A DNA stretch of 64,000 nt from Natrinema ejinorense (GTDB lineage Archaea; Halobacteriota; Halobacteria; Halobacteriales; Natrialbaceae): assembly GCF_002494345.1 (NCBI RefSeq), contig NZ_NXNI01000001.1, positions 2,046,001-2,110,000 on the forward strand, read 5' to 3'. The notes beneath the pieces are model-generated. The model saw only the letters and a list, made by a program, of their open reading frames with translations, searched no databases and had not been told where the DNA came from. Both the position numbers and the translations under genes were made by a program. Position 1 is the stretch's first letter; each line of letters starts with the position of its first letter. This document shows, piece after piece, positions 33,154 through 41,593 of this stretch.

Positions 33154-36100
33154 GAGTCGCTCTCCTCGTCGCTTCCGTCAGCGTCGAACATGCTGCCGGT
33201 GTCGTCAGCCACGGATTCGTCGGCAGCGTCGTCTTTGAAGATCGACGCGTCGTCGCTCGAATCAGCGCCGTCGAACATCGAACTGTCATCGTCGGCCGCG
33301 TCCGCGGTATCGTCCTCGCTGAAGATGGAATCGGATTCGTTGCCGAAGATCGATTCGCCGTCGTCGTCGACCTCGTCAGCCGTCGGCTCATCGGTCGTCG
33401 GCTCGGCAGCCGAATCCGTGTCGTCCGGGGGTTCCTCGGTACCGTCGTCGATTTCGATCGTCGGCGGCTCCCGTTTCTCGCTCGTGGGTTCCCCGGCAGT
33501 GTCGGCAGCTGTCATCGACGTCGTGTCGGCTTCGCCCGCCTCCTCGCCGTCGCTCGTCGACGCTCCATCGTCCTCGAACTGCTCGCTGAAGTCACCGGTC
33601 GACGCGTTGTCGCCCGATTCCGGATCGAAGATCGACTCGATGTCGTCGTCCGAGAACATCGAATCGATTTCGTCGGCGTCCGCTCCACGTGTCGCCGTCG
33701 ACCCCTCGCGTGTCGGTGCCGTCTCCGGGTCCTGATCGCCGATCTCGTCGATGGTTTCGCCCATATCGTCGAACAGTCCACCGAGATCACCGTCCTCGGC
33801 GTCGTCGGACGGGAGTACCGTCGAGTCGCCCGCTGTCGATCCTGCAGTGTCACCAGTCCCGGTCTCTCGGTTCGAGGCGGCCGGCAACGTGGCGTCTCCG
33901 TCCGCCGTCGACGCCGGCGCAGCGGTGCCTGATTCGGAGTCGGAGTCGGAGTCGGAGTCAGTCGTTGGATCCCCAGTGGACGCGCTACTGGCTGTGGCAG
34001 CGACGGTATCCGTAGGCTCGCTATCGTCGCTCCCGATGTCGAATCCGCTGTCGTCGCTCAGCCATGCCGGCTCGTTACCGCCCGCCCCACCGTCATCAGC
34101 TTCGACCGCGAACTCGGCGGAGCCGTCGCCCAACTCCCACGTTTCCTCCTCGACGGACTCGTCGAGAGCGCTGTCGAATTCGAAGTCATCCGTATCACCA
34201 CGGTCGACTTCGATCGGATCGTCCGATTCGACGTTGCCGAGCGCGCTCGCGAGGCCGCTTGGGACCTCCCCGCGAAACTCCTCGAACACCGATTCCTCGG
34301 CCCGTTCGAGGAGATCAGTCGAGAGGTTGTACGTCTCGTCCGTCGCCTCGGGACGGGGGACGAGCTCTTCTTTCTCCTGATCGACGTCGATCAGGACGCT
34401 TTCCATCTCGCGGAGGTCTTCGAGGCTGTCCTCGAGTTGGCCGTTCGCGATGAGGGTGAGAATGGTGTCGGGATCGTTGATGAACGCCTGAACCGTTGCA
34501 GCGACCTGGGCGTACGTATTGAGCCCGTTCTTGATGAGGTACGCGAGGATGACTTCGCGTTTGAACAGTTCCTCCTCGAGTTTCTCTTTGCTCCACCCGC
34601 GGTCGAACTGGATCTCCTCCAAGGTGTTCGAGTCCCCCATCTTGAGGAACTCGTCGGTTTCGGCTTGCCACTGGTAGACGTCCTGAACGTTGATCTCGTC
34701 GTGTTCGGCCTCGTAATGGTTGATTTCGGTCAGTGATTTGTTCCGGCGCACCTTGTTCCCCTGCACTCGCGTCTGGGTCTGGATCGAAACCAGATCCAGT
34801 GCCGTGAACATCGTCTTCGAGACGTTGATCGGGTCCGTGGTGAATCGCTTGAGAACCTCGTCGACCGAGTCGGCGTGGAACGTGGTATAGGTCGTGTGAC
34901 CGGTCGACATGACCTGGAACAGCGTTCGGCCTTCTTCACCACGGATCTCACCCATGACGATGTAGTCGGGTCGCTGGCGCAACGCGGCCTCGAGCAGGTC
35001 GAACTCGTCGACGTCGCCTTGCTCGTCGTCGGAGAAGGAGGGGCGGGTGACGCTGGCGATCCAGTTTCGCTGTGGGAGTTCGACCTCGCGGGTGTCCTCG
35101 ATGGAGACGATCTTCGCGTTCGAGGGGATAAACAGCGAGACGGCGTTCAGCGAGGTGGTCTTCCCGGATGCAGTACCACCGGCGAAGATCAGGCTCTTGT
35201 GGTTCTCGATCGCGAGCCAGAGGAACGCCATCTCGTCCAGGCTAAAGGTGTTCCAGTTGATGAGGTCGATCGGGGTGAAGGGGACGTCTTTGAACTGACG
35301 GATGGTGTAGTTGGTCCCGTGGTCGGAGACTTCCTTGCCGAGCGTAAGCTGTGCACGAGAGCCGTCGGGCAACGTCGCGTCGACCTGTGGAAGTCGTTTA
35401 CTGATCCCTTTGCCCGACCGCTGGGCGAGTTTGACGACGAAGTCGTCGAGTTCGTCCTCGCCGTGGTAGATGTTCGAGATGATCTGTTCGTACTCGGAGT
35501 GGTAGACGAACACCGGCGAGTTGTAGCCGTCGACGGAGATGTCCTCGACGTTGATGTCGTGTTTGATCCCGTCGATGCGCTCGTAGCCGATGAAGTTACG
35601 CTTGAGTCGGTACAGGAGCTTCTCGACTTGGTACTCGCTCAGCGTGTCCGGATCCTCCTCGAGAATGACCGGCTCCGGTCGGACCTCGATTCCCTGAAGT
35701 TGCCCTGGGCCGTCGTTCTCGATCGTCCCATCCTCGTCGTCGTCGAGCAGTCCCTGAAGCGTCTGGAAAATCCCCTTGGACGCATCGCCGGAGGTCGCCT
35801 CGAAGAGGTCGTACCGTTTGAGTAACCGTCGGGTCTCGTCCTCGATAACGCTTCGGCGGCCGTCCTCGCTCGTCTTCTCCTTGATCCCCTCCTCGGAGTA
35901 TTTGATCGCCTTCCTGAGCTTGCCCGAGAGGAACTCCTGGAGTTCCGTCTCGATCTCGTTCTGGTAGGGCTCGATCATGTAGTACTTCTTCTCGTTTTCC
36001 TTCTCCGAGTGGAAAATGACGACGTATGCGTAGGGTTTGTTGACCCAGTAGCGCTCGACCTCACGGAAGTGTGACTTCTTCTCGAACGGAACGGCCTTCT

Positions 36101-36779
36101 CGAGGTCGTACCGGTTGGAAACGGTGGTGTTGCCCGCGACCGTCGAGAAGAACTCGTCCTCGTCGAGTTCCTCCTGAACGTTGACGGTTCGTTCCTCGAC
36201 GATGTCGTCGACCGCGAGTGCAGCGTCGTTGCCGGCGGCGAGACGGTCCGTCAACGTGTCGGGATCGAAGCCAAGCGCCTCCGATTTGTCGAGCGACGAT
36301 GCGTCATCGTCGTAGCCGTACTCCCGCTTGTAGTGTTCCCAGGTCCAGATGTCCTTGACCACCGGGGTCGTCTCCGGATCGACGTACTTCTGGACGATGG
36401 GGTAGAGCGTGGCAGCGTTGTCGCCGGCGATGGGCAGCAGTTGCTCCTCGAGGTCGTCCGGGTGATAGCCGAGGTACGATTCCGGATCGAACTCGACTCG
36501 GTCCCAGTCGTCCCCGCTGGGGGCTGTCGATCCGACCTCGCCGGTATCGAGCCCGAGCTGGCCGTCCGTCCCCGTGCTGTCGTCGGGATACAGCGAAGAT
36601 ACTTCGTCGCCGTACCCGTGCTCGTCCATGAACTCTTCCCAGGTGTACTCGCCGACTCTGACCGCTGAACCAGATGTCAGTTCAGTTTCATTAAGGCGCT
36701 TGTCTTCCGATTCAGGGTCGGATGCCTCCCCCTCAGAAAAGTCCCCGGCATCCGACTGGTCAGCCTCGTCAATAGCCAT
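33150..36779 (-). CDS. pilB: Type IV pilus assembly ATPase PilB with N-terminal duplication and acidic tail
   Basis: 1209 residues from the ATG at 36779; an in-frame GTG lies three codons upstream. Residues 45-195 hold two copies of a TWE...GY...SSL motif. The VirB11/GspE ATPase domain has Walker A GGTASGKTT (about 534-542), the Asp box SIEDTREVELPQR, Walker B-like YIVMGEIRGEEGR and the His box STGHTTYTTFHADS. A helical region follows to about 830. The last 380 residues are acidic, Ser/Asp-rich and contain seven Ser-(Ile/Met)-Phe motifs. Usual family length is 550-850. It powers pilin polymerisation at the inner face of the membrane and is the first gene of the seven-gene operon. Confidence 0.9.
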   Translation of the reverse strand: MAIDEADQSDAGDFSEGEASDPESEDKRLNETELTSGSAVRVGEYTWEEFMDEHGYGDEVSSLYPDDSTGTDGQLGLDTGEVGSTAPSGDDWDRVEFDPESYLGYHPDDLEEQLLPIAGDNAATLYPIVQKYVDPETTPVVKDIWTWEHYKREYGYDDDASSLDKSEALGFDPDTLTDRLAAGNDAALAVDDIVEERTVNVQEELDEDEFFSTVAGNTTVSNRYDLEKAVPFEKKSHFREVERYWVNKPYAYVVIFHSEKENEKKYYMIEPYQNEIETELQEFLSGKLRKAIKYSEEGIKEKTSEDGRRSVIEDETRRLLKRYDLFEATSGDASKGIFQTLQGLLDDDEDGTIENDGPGQLQGIEVRPEPVILEEDPDTLSEYQVEKLLYRLKRNFIGYERIDGIKHDINVEDISVDGYNSPVFVYHSEYEQIISNIYHGEDELDDFVVKLAQRSGKGISKRLPQVDATLPDGSRAQLTLGKEVSDHGTNYTIRQFKDVPFTPIDLINWNTFSLDEMAFLWLAIENHKSLIFAGGTASGKTTSLNAVSLFIPSNAKIVSIEDTREVELPQRNWIASVTRPSFSDDEQGDVDEFDLLEAALRQRPDYIVMGEIRGEEGRTLFQVMSTGHTTYTTFHADSVDEVLKRFTTDPINVSKTMFTALDLVSIQTQTRVQGNKVRRNKSLTEINHYEAEHDEINVQDVYQWQAETDEFLKMGDSNTLEEIQFDRGWSKEKLEEELFKREVILAYLIKNGLNTYAQVAATVQAFINDPDTILTLIANGQLEDSLEDLREMESVLIDVDQEKEELVPRPEATDETYNLSTDLLERAEESVFEEFRGEVPSGLASALGNVESDDPIEVDRGDTDDFEFDSALDESVEEETWELGDGSAEFAVEADDGGAGGNEPAWLSDDSGFDIGSDDSEPTDTVAATASSASTGDPTTDSDSDSDSESGTAAPASTADGDATLPAASNRETGTGDTAGSTAGDSTVLPSDDAEDGDLGGLFDDMGETIDEIGDQDPETAPTREGSTATRGADADEIDSMFSDDDIESIFDPESGDNASTGDFSEQFEDDGASTSDGEEAGEADTTSMTAADTAGEPTSEKREPPTIEIDDGTEEPPDDTDSAAEPTTDEPTADEVDDDGESIFGNESDSIFSEDDTADAADDDSSMFDGADSSDDASIFKDDAADESVADDTGSMFDADGSDEESDS
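33934..33957 (-). repeat. Hexanucleotide tandem repeat within pilB
   Basis: TCGGAG occurs four times in a row on the plus strand, coding for the alternating Ser-Asp run in the PilB tail. A change in copy number would keep the frame and only alter tail length. Confidence 0.7.
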
Positions 36780-37103
36780 TGAGTTCACACTAACCCTCCC
36801 CCTTCAAAAAACTCATCCGCCAATTACCAGTTCTGATAATTCCGAACCAACTATTTTTTACGATATGACATGATTCGGTACAAAGTTTGGTTGGGTTATT
36901 GGTATGTTCCGGCGAGTGGCCGTTGGGAGTGTTCGAAACGGAGTGGTATTCGACGACGGATCGAGACGGGGCGGAGCTACGATGGCTTGTCCACGCCACG
37001 TTTGGCCGTCGTTGGGGAACCCTTGGTACTCCAGGGGCCGAGAATCCACCGAGCCACGAACTGTGCCAAAGCTTGAGGGTGGTGCCGCCGAAACGGAGGA
37101 CCG
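36780..37103. other. Intergenic region with divergent pilB and SDR promoters
   Basis: 324 bp without a credible gene. Bases 36800-36905 are AT-rich for this genome and hold several TATA-like stretches on both strands, such as CGTAAAAAATAG and GAATTATCAG upstream of pilB. At 37095-37100 a GGAGGA Shine-Dalgarno-like stretch lies 3 nt before the SDR start, so that gene probably has a leader. I see no convincing inverted repeat. Confidence 0.5.
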
Positions 37104-37871
37104 ATGAGCGACCTCTTCGATCTCGACGGACGAGTTGCAGTGGTGACGGGTGGCGGACGTGGCATCGGCCGTGCGATCGCCATCGAACTGGCGAACGCAG
37201 GCGCCGCCGTCGTGCCGAGCGCCCGATCGACGGACGAAATCGAAGCCGTCGCCGGGGAGATTCGGGAGTCAGGTGGGGACGCAGTCGCCGTCTCCGCGGA
37301 CGTAACGGACTCGGCCGACGTCAATGACGTCATCGACCGGGCGGCGGCCGAATTCGGCGGCGTCGATGTCGTCGTCAACAACGCGGGTTTCAATCCCGAC
37401 GACGCGCTCGGTCGGCCCGAAGAGGTCGATACCGAGAGCCTCGATCGCGTGCTCGACGTTAATTTGAATGGCGCGTACGAGGTCACGCACGCGGCGGCGG
37501 CTCACCTCCTCGAGAGCGACGGCGGCTCGGTGATCAACGTCGCGAGCGTCGGCGGTCTGGTCGGACTCCCACGCCAACATCCCTACGTCGCCTCCAAACA
37601 CGGACTGGTCGGGCTCACCAAAAGCATGTCGCTGGACTGGGCCCCCGACGTTCGGGTCAACGCCGTCGCGCCGGGCTACGTCTCGACGGAACTGACCGCG
37701 GACCTCGAGGAAAACGACCGGCTGCGCCAATCGATCGTCGATCGAACGCCGTTAGACCGGTTCGCCGAACCTTCTGAGATCGCCGGTCCCGTCGTCTTCC
37801 TCGCGAGCGAAGCCGCCGGCTACGTGACCGGCTCCGTACTCGCGGCCGACGGCGGCTGGACGGCACGATAA
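37104..37871 (+). CDS. Short-chain dehydrogenase/reductase (FabG-like)
   Basis: 255 residues of the classical SDR family. The NAD(P)-binding TGGGRGIGRAIA (residues 14-25), NNAG, catalytic Ser in NVASVGG with Tyr-x-x-x-Lys (YVASK), and VAPGYVSTEL are all present, and the C-terminus ends in the usual DGGWTAR. A Ser-Ala-Arg at the end of beta 2 (PSARS) suggests NADP preference. Relatives include 3-oxoacyl-ACP reductases and sugar dehydrogenases. The next gene, an acyl-CoA dehydrogenase on the same strand, hints at a fatty-acid role. The start is supported by a GGAGGA just upstream. Confidence 0.88.
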   Translation: MSDLFDLDGRVAVVTGGGRGIGRAIAIELANAGAAVVPSARSTDEIEAVAGEIRESGGDAVAVSADVTDSADVNDVIDRAAAEFGGVDVVVNNAGFNPDDALGRPEEVDTESLDRVLDVNLNGAYEVTHAAAAHLLESDGGSVINVASVGGLVGLPRQHPYVASKHGLVGLTKSMSLDWAPDVRVNAVAPGYVSTELTADLEENDRLRQSIVDRTPLDRFAEPSEIAGPVVFLASEAAGYVTGSVLAADGGWTAR

Positions 37872-38038
37872 TCGTTCAGGCACGTGTCCCGCGTTCTGGA
37901 ACCCCGCCGGAACCGATATATCGCCAGCCCGAACCGATCAAGTTCGGTCCCCCAGTTCGCCATCAAAAATCATGGGGATAGTTGCGACCGCGTGGGTGTT
38001 CTCCCAACGCTTAGTCTTCGATCGGGGGAACCCCTACT

Positions 38039-39280
38039 ATGCGCTACAATGACAGTGACCAGGCACGCGAGGTCGCCGACCGTGCCAACGCATTAATGGA
38101 GGAGGTCGTTCTGCCGATCGAGCGCGAGCGGGCCGGCGGGATGGCCGTTTCGGGTGGCACCATCGCGGACCTCCGCGAGGCCGCTCGCGAATACGACGTG
38201 TACGCCCCGCAGATCCCCGAGGAATACGGCGGCATGGGGCTGAGTTTCCGGGATTCGCTCCCGGCCTTCGAGGAAGCCGGCCGCAGCCTCCTCGGACAGG
38301 TCGCGATGCGGGTCGACGCCCCCGACGAGGGGAACATGCATCTCCTCGAGCTGGCCGGCGACGACCTGCAAAAAGAGACCTACCTCGAACCGCTGGTCGC
38401 CGGCGAGATCAAGTCCGGGTTCTCGATGACCGAGCCGATGCAGGGTGCAGGCTCGGATCCGAAAATGATCCAGACGGTCGCCGAGAAAGACGGCGACGAG
38501 TGGGTCATCGACGGCCACAAGTGGTGGACGACACAGGGCGTCGAAGCGGACGTGCTGATCGTCCTGGCCCGAACCGATCCCGACGCCCATCCCTACGAAG
38601 GGTGTTCGCTGTTTCTCGTCCCGAGCGATGCCGACGGGGTCGACGTCGTTCGCGATGTCCCCCACATGGGCGGGGGGAGCCACGGTGCCTCACACGCCGA
38701 GATCCGCTACGAGAACGTCCGCGTTCCCGAGGAACACCTGCTCGGCGAGTTGAACCAGGGCTTCGTCCACGCCCAGGAACGACTCGGTCCTGCGCGACTG
38801 ACCCACTGCATGCGCTACTCCGGGATGGCCCAGCGCTCGCTCGACATCGCGAAGGCCTACACGAGCGAACGGGAGGGGTTCGATACCACACTCTCGGACA
38901 AGCAGTCCCTTCGCCACCGGATCGCCGACGCCGAGACGAAACTCCACATGGCCCGAACGGGCATCCGCGACGCCGCCGACCGGATCGCCGCCGGCGACGA
39001 GGCCCGCGTCCCCGTCTCGATGTGTAAGGTGTTCACTGCGAACGTCACCCAGGATGCCATCGACCTCGCGGTGCAGTGTTGCGGTGCGAACGGCATCGGT
39101 AAGGACCTCCCGCTCTCGGAGTTCTACGAATCGGTCCGCCAGTTCCGCATCGTCGACGGCGCAGACGAGGTCCACCGCCGCGTCATCGCCCGCGCTGCCT
39201 TCGAGGACGTCCCCGAGGAGGAACTCGAGGTGCTAACCCGCTTCGGTGAGCCAAACCGCGAACGGGGCGGGAGCCACTGA
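38039..39280 (+). CDS. Acyl-CoA dehydrogenase family protein
   Basis: 413 residues with the three-part acyl-CoA dehydrogenase layout: N-terminal helices (IPEEYGGMGLSF), a middle beta domain with GFSMTEPMQGAGSDPKMIQT and HKWWTTQG for FAD and substrate binding, and a C-terminal four-helix bundle (VQCCGANGIGKDLPLSEFYE). FRIVDGADEVHRRVIAR is the usual C-terminal FAD contact. It oxidises an acyl-CoA to the enoyl-CoA, passing electrons to ETF. A TATA-like CGCTTAGTC about 26 nt upstream of the ATG fits a leaderless start and an own promoter despite the SDR gene upstream. Confidence 0.92.
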   Translation: MRYNDSDQAREVADRANALMEEVVLPIERERAGGMAVSGGTIADLREAAREYDVYAPQIPEEYGGMGLSFRDSLPAFEEAGRSLLGQVAMRVDAPDEGNMHLLELAGDDLQKETYLEPLVAGEIKSGFSMTEPMQGAGSDPKMIQTVAEKDGDEWVIDGHKWWTTQGVEADVLIVLARTDPDAHPYEGCSLFLVPSDADGVDVVRDVPHMGGGSHGASHAEIRYENVRVPEEHLLGELNQGFVHAQERLGPARLTHCMRYSGMAQRSLDIAKAYTSEREGFDTTLSDKQSLRHRIADAETKLHMARTGIRDAADRIAAGDEARVPVSMCKVFTANVTQDAIDLAVQCCGANGIGKDLPLSEFYESVRQFRIVDGADEVHRRVIARAAFEDVPEEELEVLTRFGEPNRERGGSH

Positions 39281-39726
39281 CGGCACGATCACGATACCGG
39301 TCGCTAGCGACGGCCCGCATCGACGAGCGGCACGACGCTGGCCGGATCGGGCTGGGACGATCGGCTAGGTCACGACTAGTATGGGTGTCAGGTCGACTCG
39401 AACCGGAGGCCCCTCTGTGGGTCGCGTGTTGGCTCGAGATCGCGTTCCCGGGTTCACGAGCGACGTCCACTGCGGGCGTGTGACAGGCTTCGAACTATCC
39501 GAGCATCGATTGCTGACGCGTCCCATTACTGTGAGCGGGCAAGACGATCGGTCGTCGATTTCGCTCTCGTCACCACCAGAACAAGCAGAGCCGCTTTCAG
39601 TGCTCGCTGTCGCTCGCAGGATAACGGGCGTGGCGGGATTCGAACCACGCCCGAGAACCCGCTCGCGGAACCTCGGTCTGCTTCGAATCCGTGCCCGTTC
39701 GCTCGTCGCGTCCGCTCCTCGCAGAA
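39281..39726. other. Intergenic region with tRNA-derived repeat
   Basis: 446 bp between the acyl-CoA dehydrogenase gene and tRNA-Arg. Several frames are open here only because of the base composition. The one clear structure is a copy of the tRNA-Arg 3' end at 39623-39646. Confidence 0.6.
39623..39649 (-). repeat. Partial copy of tRNA-Arg 3' end (possible att remnant)
   Basis: The first 24 bp (39623-39646) are identical to 39725-39748, the T-arm and acceptor 3' part of tRNA-Arg(CCT), in the same orientation and 102 bp away. The copy continues into CACGCCC, so that GGGCGTGG and CCACGCCC form a perfect 8-bp stem. This looks like a tRNA-derived mini-helix or an att scar left by an integrative element. 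Confidence 0.7.
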
Positions 39727-39799
39727 CGGGCGTGGCGGGATTCGAACCCACGATCAGAAGGTTAGGAACCTCCTGCCCTATCCGCTAGGCCACACGCCC
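39727..39799 (-). tRNA. tRNA-Arg (anticodon CCT)
   Basis: On the minus strand the acceptor stem GGGCGTG pairs perfectly with CACGCCC. A D-arm (GCCT-AGCGGATA-GGGC), an anticodon stem GGAGG/CCTTC with loop TTCCTAA, and a T-arm GTGGG-TTCGAAT-CCCGC complete the cloverleaf. The anticodon in loop positions 34-36 is CCT, reading AGG. No intron is present, and CCA is not encoded. Confidence 0.93.
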
Positions 39800-39814
39800 A
39801 GCGCAAAAAGAACG

Positions 39815-40126
39815 TTAGTTGGTTTCCGTTTCGGTGTTCGTCTCGCCCTCGCTAGTGACGGGCTCCGTCTCGACGAACTCGTCGTCCTCGTTGAGGTCGG
39901 CCTCGGTTTTGTCGCCTTCGAACTCGCCGGTTTCGCGCATTTCTTCGAGTTCCGTTTCCACCTTCTCGCGACCTTTCTGGAACTCACCCATCGCCTCACC
40001 AGTCGATCGTGCCAGCTTCGGGATCTTGTTCGCCCCGAAGAGCAGGATCGCGATGATAAGGATGATGGCGAGCTCCGGAGGCCCCATGCCGCCGGGAATG
40101 AACAGCGGTGCAATTTCGGCTACCAT
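39815..40126 (-). CDS. tatA: Sec-independent protein translocase TatA/E subunit
   Basis: 103 residues. An N-terminal membrane helix (PPELAIILIIAILLFGANKIP) with the conserved Phe-Gly is followed by an amphipathic helix (KLARSTGEAMGEFQKGREKV) and an acidic C-terminal tail, the plan of TatA. It forms the pore of the twin-arginine pathway, the main export route of haloarchaea. The start at 40126 is set by a TATA box 30 nt upstream; a longer frame to 40153 is unlikely. No tatC is adjacent. Confidence 0.92.
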   Translation of the reverse strand: MVAEIAPLFIPGGMGPPELAIILIIAILLFGANKIPKLARSTGEAMGEFQKGREKVETELEEMRETGEFEGDKTEADLNEDDEFVETEPVTSEGETNTETETN

Positions 40127-40151
40127 CTCTATGCGTGGCTTACCCGCTGGC

Positions 40152-40159
40152 AATTATAA
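40152..40159 (-). promoter_or_regulatory. TATA box of tatA
   Basis: Minus strand TTATAATT centred 30 nt upstream of the tatA ATG at 40126. Confidence 0.6.
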
Positions 40160-40318
40160 CCTTTTTGGACCACTCAGGCAAACAAGACCCCGAGACAGTC
40201 CGTTTGAGAACGAAATTCGGGGCGAACCGTTCGACCGTCAGCAGTATCGACGGACGCCGACACCGGTGACATCCGGAAGCCGAAACCCACATTACACCGT
40301 CGGTCCCACCACAGCGTA

Positions 40319-40813
40319 GTGACCCGCGTCTGTCTGATCGGCGAGGCCGGGACCAACCTCCAGTACGAGTTGCTCTCCCGCGAAACGGCCCGGGAAGCGC
40401 TTTCGACCTACGATTTGGAGCGCCCCTTCGAGAACTCGCTTGCCGTCCGAACCGTCAGCATCGGTGCTGCCGTCTCACTGTTGAACGATCTGAACTGGTA
40501 TCTCACACGGTTCGTCGACGAAGTACTCGTCTCCGAGCCCAGCGTCAGCGATCGAGAGTGGCTCTCGCGGCCGCTGGCTATCCGACTCCGAAACGGCGAT
40601 ATCGACCCCGACGATACCGCGGAATTTTGCAAGATCTACGGCCTCGAGCGCATCGATCCGGACTCGGTGCCGACTGCCGATGCCGGGCCGACCTATCGAC
40701 TCGTCGAACCGCTGTACGTTCGACGGACCGACGGGGGCCGGCCTGAGTACGACCTTCGGGACGTCGAAGAGACGCTTATCGTCCGTTTGACCGAGGCCGA
40801 ATACTCCTCGTAA
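40319..40813 (+). CDS. Conserved haloarchaeal protein (probably DUF5804)
   Basis: 164 residues from a GTG. A mixed alpha/beta acidic protein without signal peptide or membrane helix; the N-terminus (TRVCLIGEAGTNLQYELLSRE) and FVDEVLVSEPSV are the most conserved-looking stretches. I believe it belongs to the haloarchaeal family DUF5804, from memory. No function is known to me. It is divergent from tatA with about 190 bp between them. Confidence 0.65.
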   Translation: MTRVCLIGEAGTNLQYELLSRETAREALSTYDLERPFENSLAVRTVSIGAAVSLLNDLNWYLTRFVDEVLVSEPSVSDREWLSRPLAIRLRNGDIDPDDTAEFCKIYGLERIDPDSVPTADAGPTYRLVEPLYVRRTDGGRPEYDLRDVEETLIVRLTEAEYSS

Positions 40814-40893
40814 GCCCCCTGGGGGCCGTCCGTCGTCGCGCCGACGACCGTGGAACAGCATAGCTATTAGGTAGCATACGATCAATGGTACCT

Positions 40894-41121
40894 ATGAGCA
40901 ACGAGCCAAGCGAGGAGCGGTGGTCGACGTTCACGGAGGGATTCGTCGTCCCGATCGCCGGACTACTTGCGCTGCTGTTCGCCACGATGGCGGGAATGAG
41001 CGTGCTACCCGCCCTGTCCGGCTCGCCGTCGGATCTGGCGACACCGGTCATTTTCGCCGCCGTCGCCCTGCTGAGTTTCCGCGTGCGACAGCGGGCGATC
41101 GCGGCCCGAGAGGACGGGTGA
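40894..41121 (+). CDS. Small membrane protein, unknown
   Basis: 75 residues starting at the second in-frame ATG, which lies about 26 nt downstream of a TATA-like GCTATTAGG (near 40865). Two hydrophobic helices (VVPIAGLLALLFATMAGMSV and LATPVIFAAVALLSF) are separated by a short loop; the C-terminus is basic then acidic. I do not recognise a family. Confidence 0.6.
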   Translation: MSNEPSEERWSTFTEGFVVPIAGLLALLFATMAGMSVLPALSGSPSDLATPVIFAAVALLSFRVRQRAIAAREDG

Positions 41122-41236
41122 GACGGACTACCGTGTCAGTGACGGCGCAACCGCGAACCGCCTGCGGGTGCGCTGGTCCATCGGGACAGCAGACCGTCTG
41201 AGACGCGAGCGACCGATCCTCCCCCGTCGATGCATT

Positions 41237-41281
41237 GTTTCCGAGAACGACTTCGTCGCTGAAGCGTTTCCGAGAACGACT
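41237..41281 (+). repeat. Direct repeat, 16 bp twice
   Basis: GTTTCCGAGAACGACT occurs at 41237-41252 and again at 41266-41281, a 29-bp period, just after the end of the convergent small membrane protein genes. Meaning unknown; it could come from a local duplication. Confidence 0.6.
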
Positions 41282-41288
41282 CCTGTCG

Positions 41289-41507
41289 TCACTGCTGTTT
41301 GGCCTGCTCGAGCGAGAAGAAAAAGCCGAAGTAGGCGACGATGCCTGCGAGCATGAACATGTAGAAGACCCATCTGGGAGCGCCGGTGAAGACGAAATCG
41401 AAGAGGAAGCTCACGAGCGCGACCCAGATGACGGCGAACAGCAGGTCGTAGATCATGCCGGATCCGTTGTCCTCGACGTGTTCACGCAGGCGATCGACGA
41501 CGCTCAT
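41289..41507 (-). CDS. Small two-helix membrane protein, unknown
   Basis: 72 residues with two strong membrane helices (MIYDLLFAVIWVALVSFLF and WVFYMFMLAGIVAYFGFFFS) and charged ends. It lies downstream of the symporter-stress protein operon on the same strand, 86 bp after the universal stress gene, so it may belong to it. I do not recognise the family with confidence. Confidence 0.62.
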   Translation of the reverse strand: MSVVDRLREHVEDNGSGMIYDLLFAVIWVALVSFLFDFVFTGAPRWVFYMFMLAGIVAYFGFFFSLEQAKQQ

Positions 41508-41593
41508 CGCGGGAGCCCTCCTGTCCGTGTGGATAATGGCCGTGTCATGTCGAAAGAATCGGGTCGGTCGTAGGTTACTCTTGTGCGTCCGAG

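Noticed and set aside
31864-33735. 623-codon plus-strand frame opposite pilC and the pilB end
   Set aside because: Antisense to pilB-pilC with no motifs; the Ser-rich part mirrors the acidic PilB tail.
39381-39788. 135-codon plus-strand frame running through tRNA-Arg
   Set aside because: It reads across the antisense of a tRNA and its copy; no protein features.
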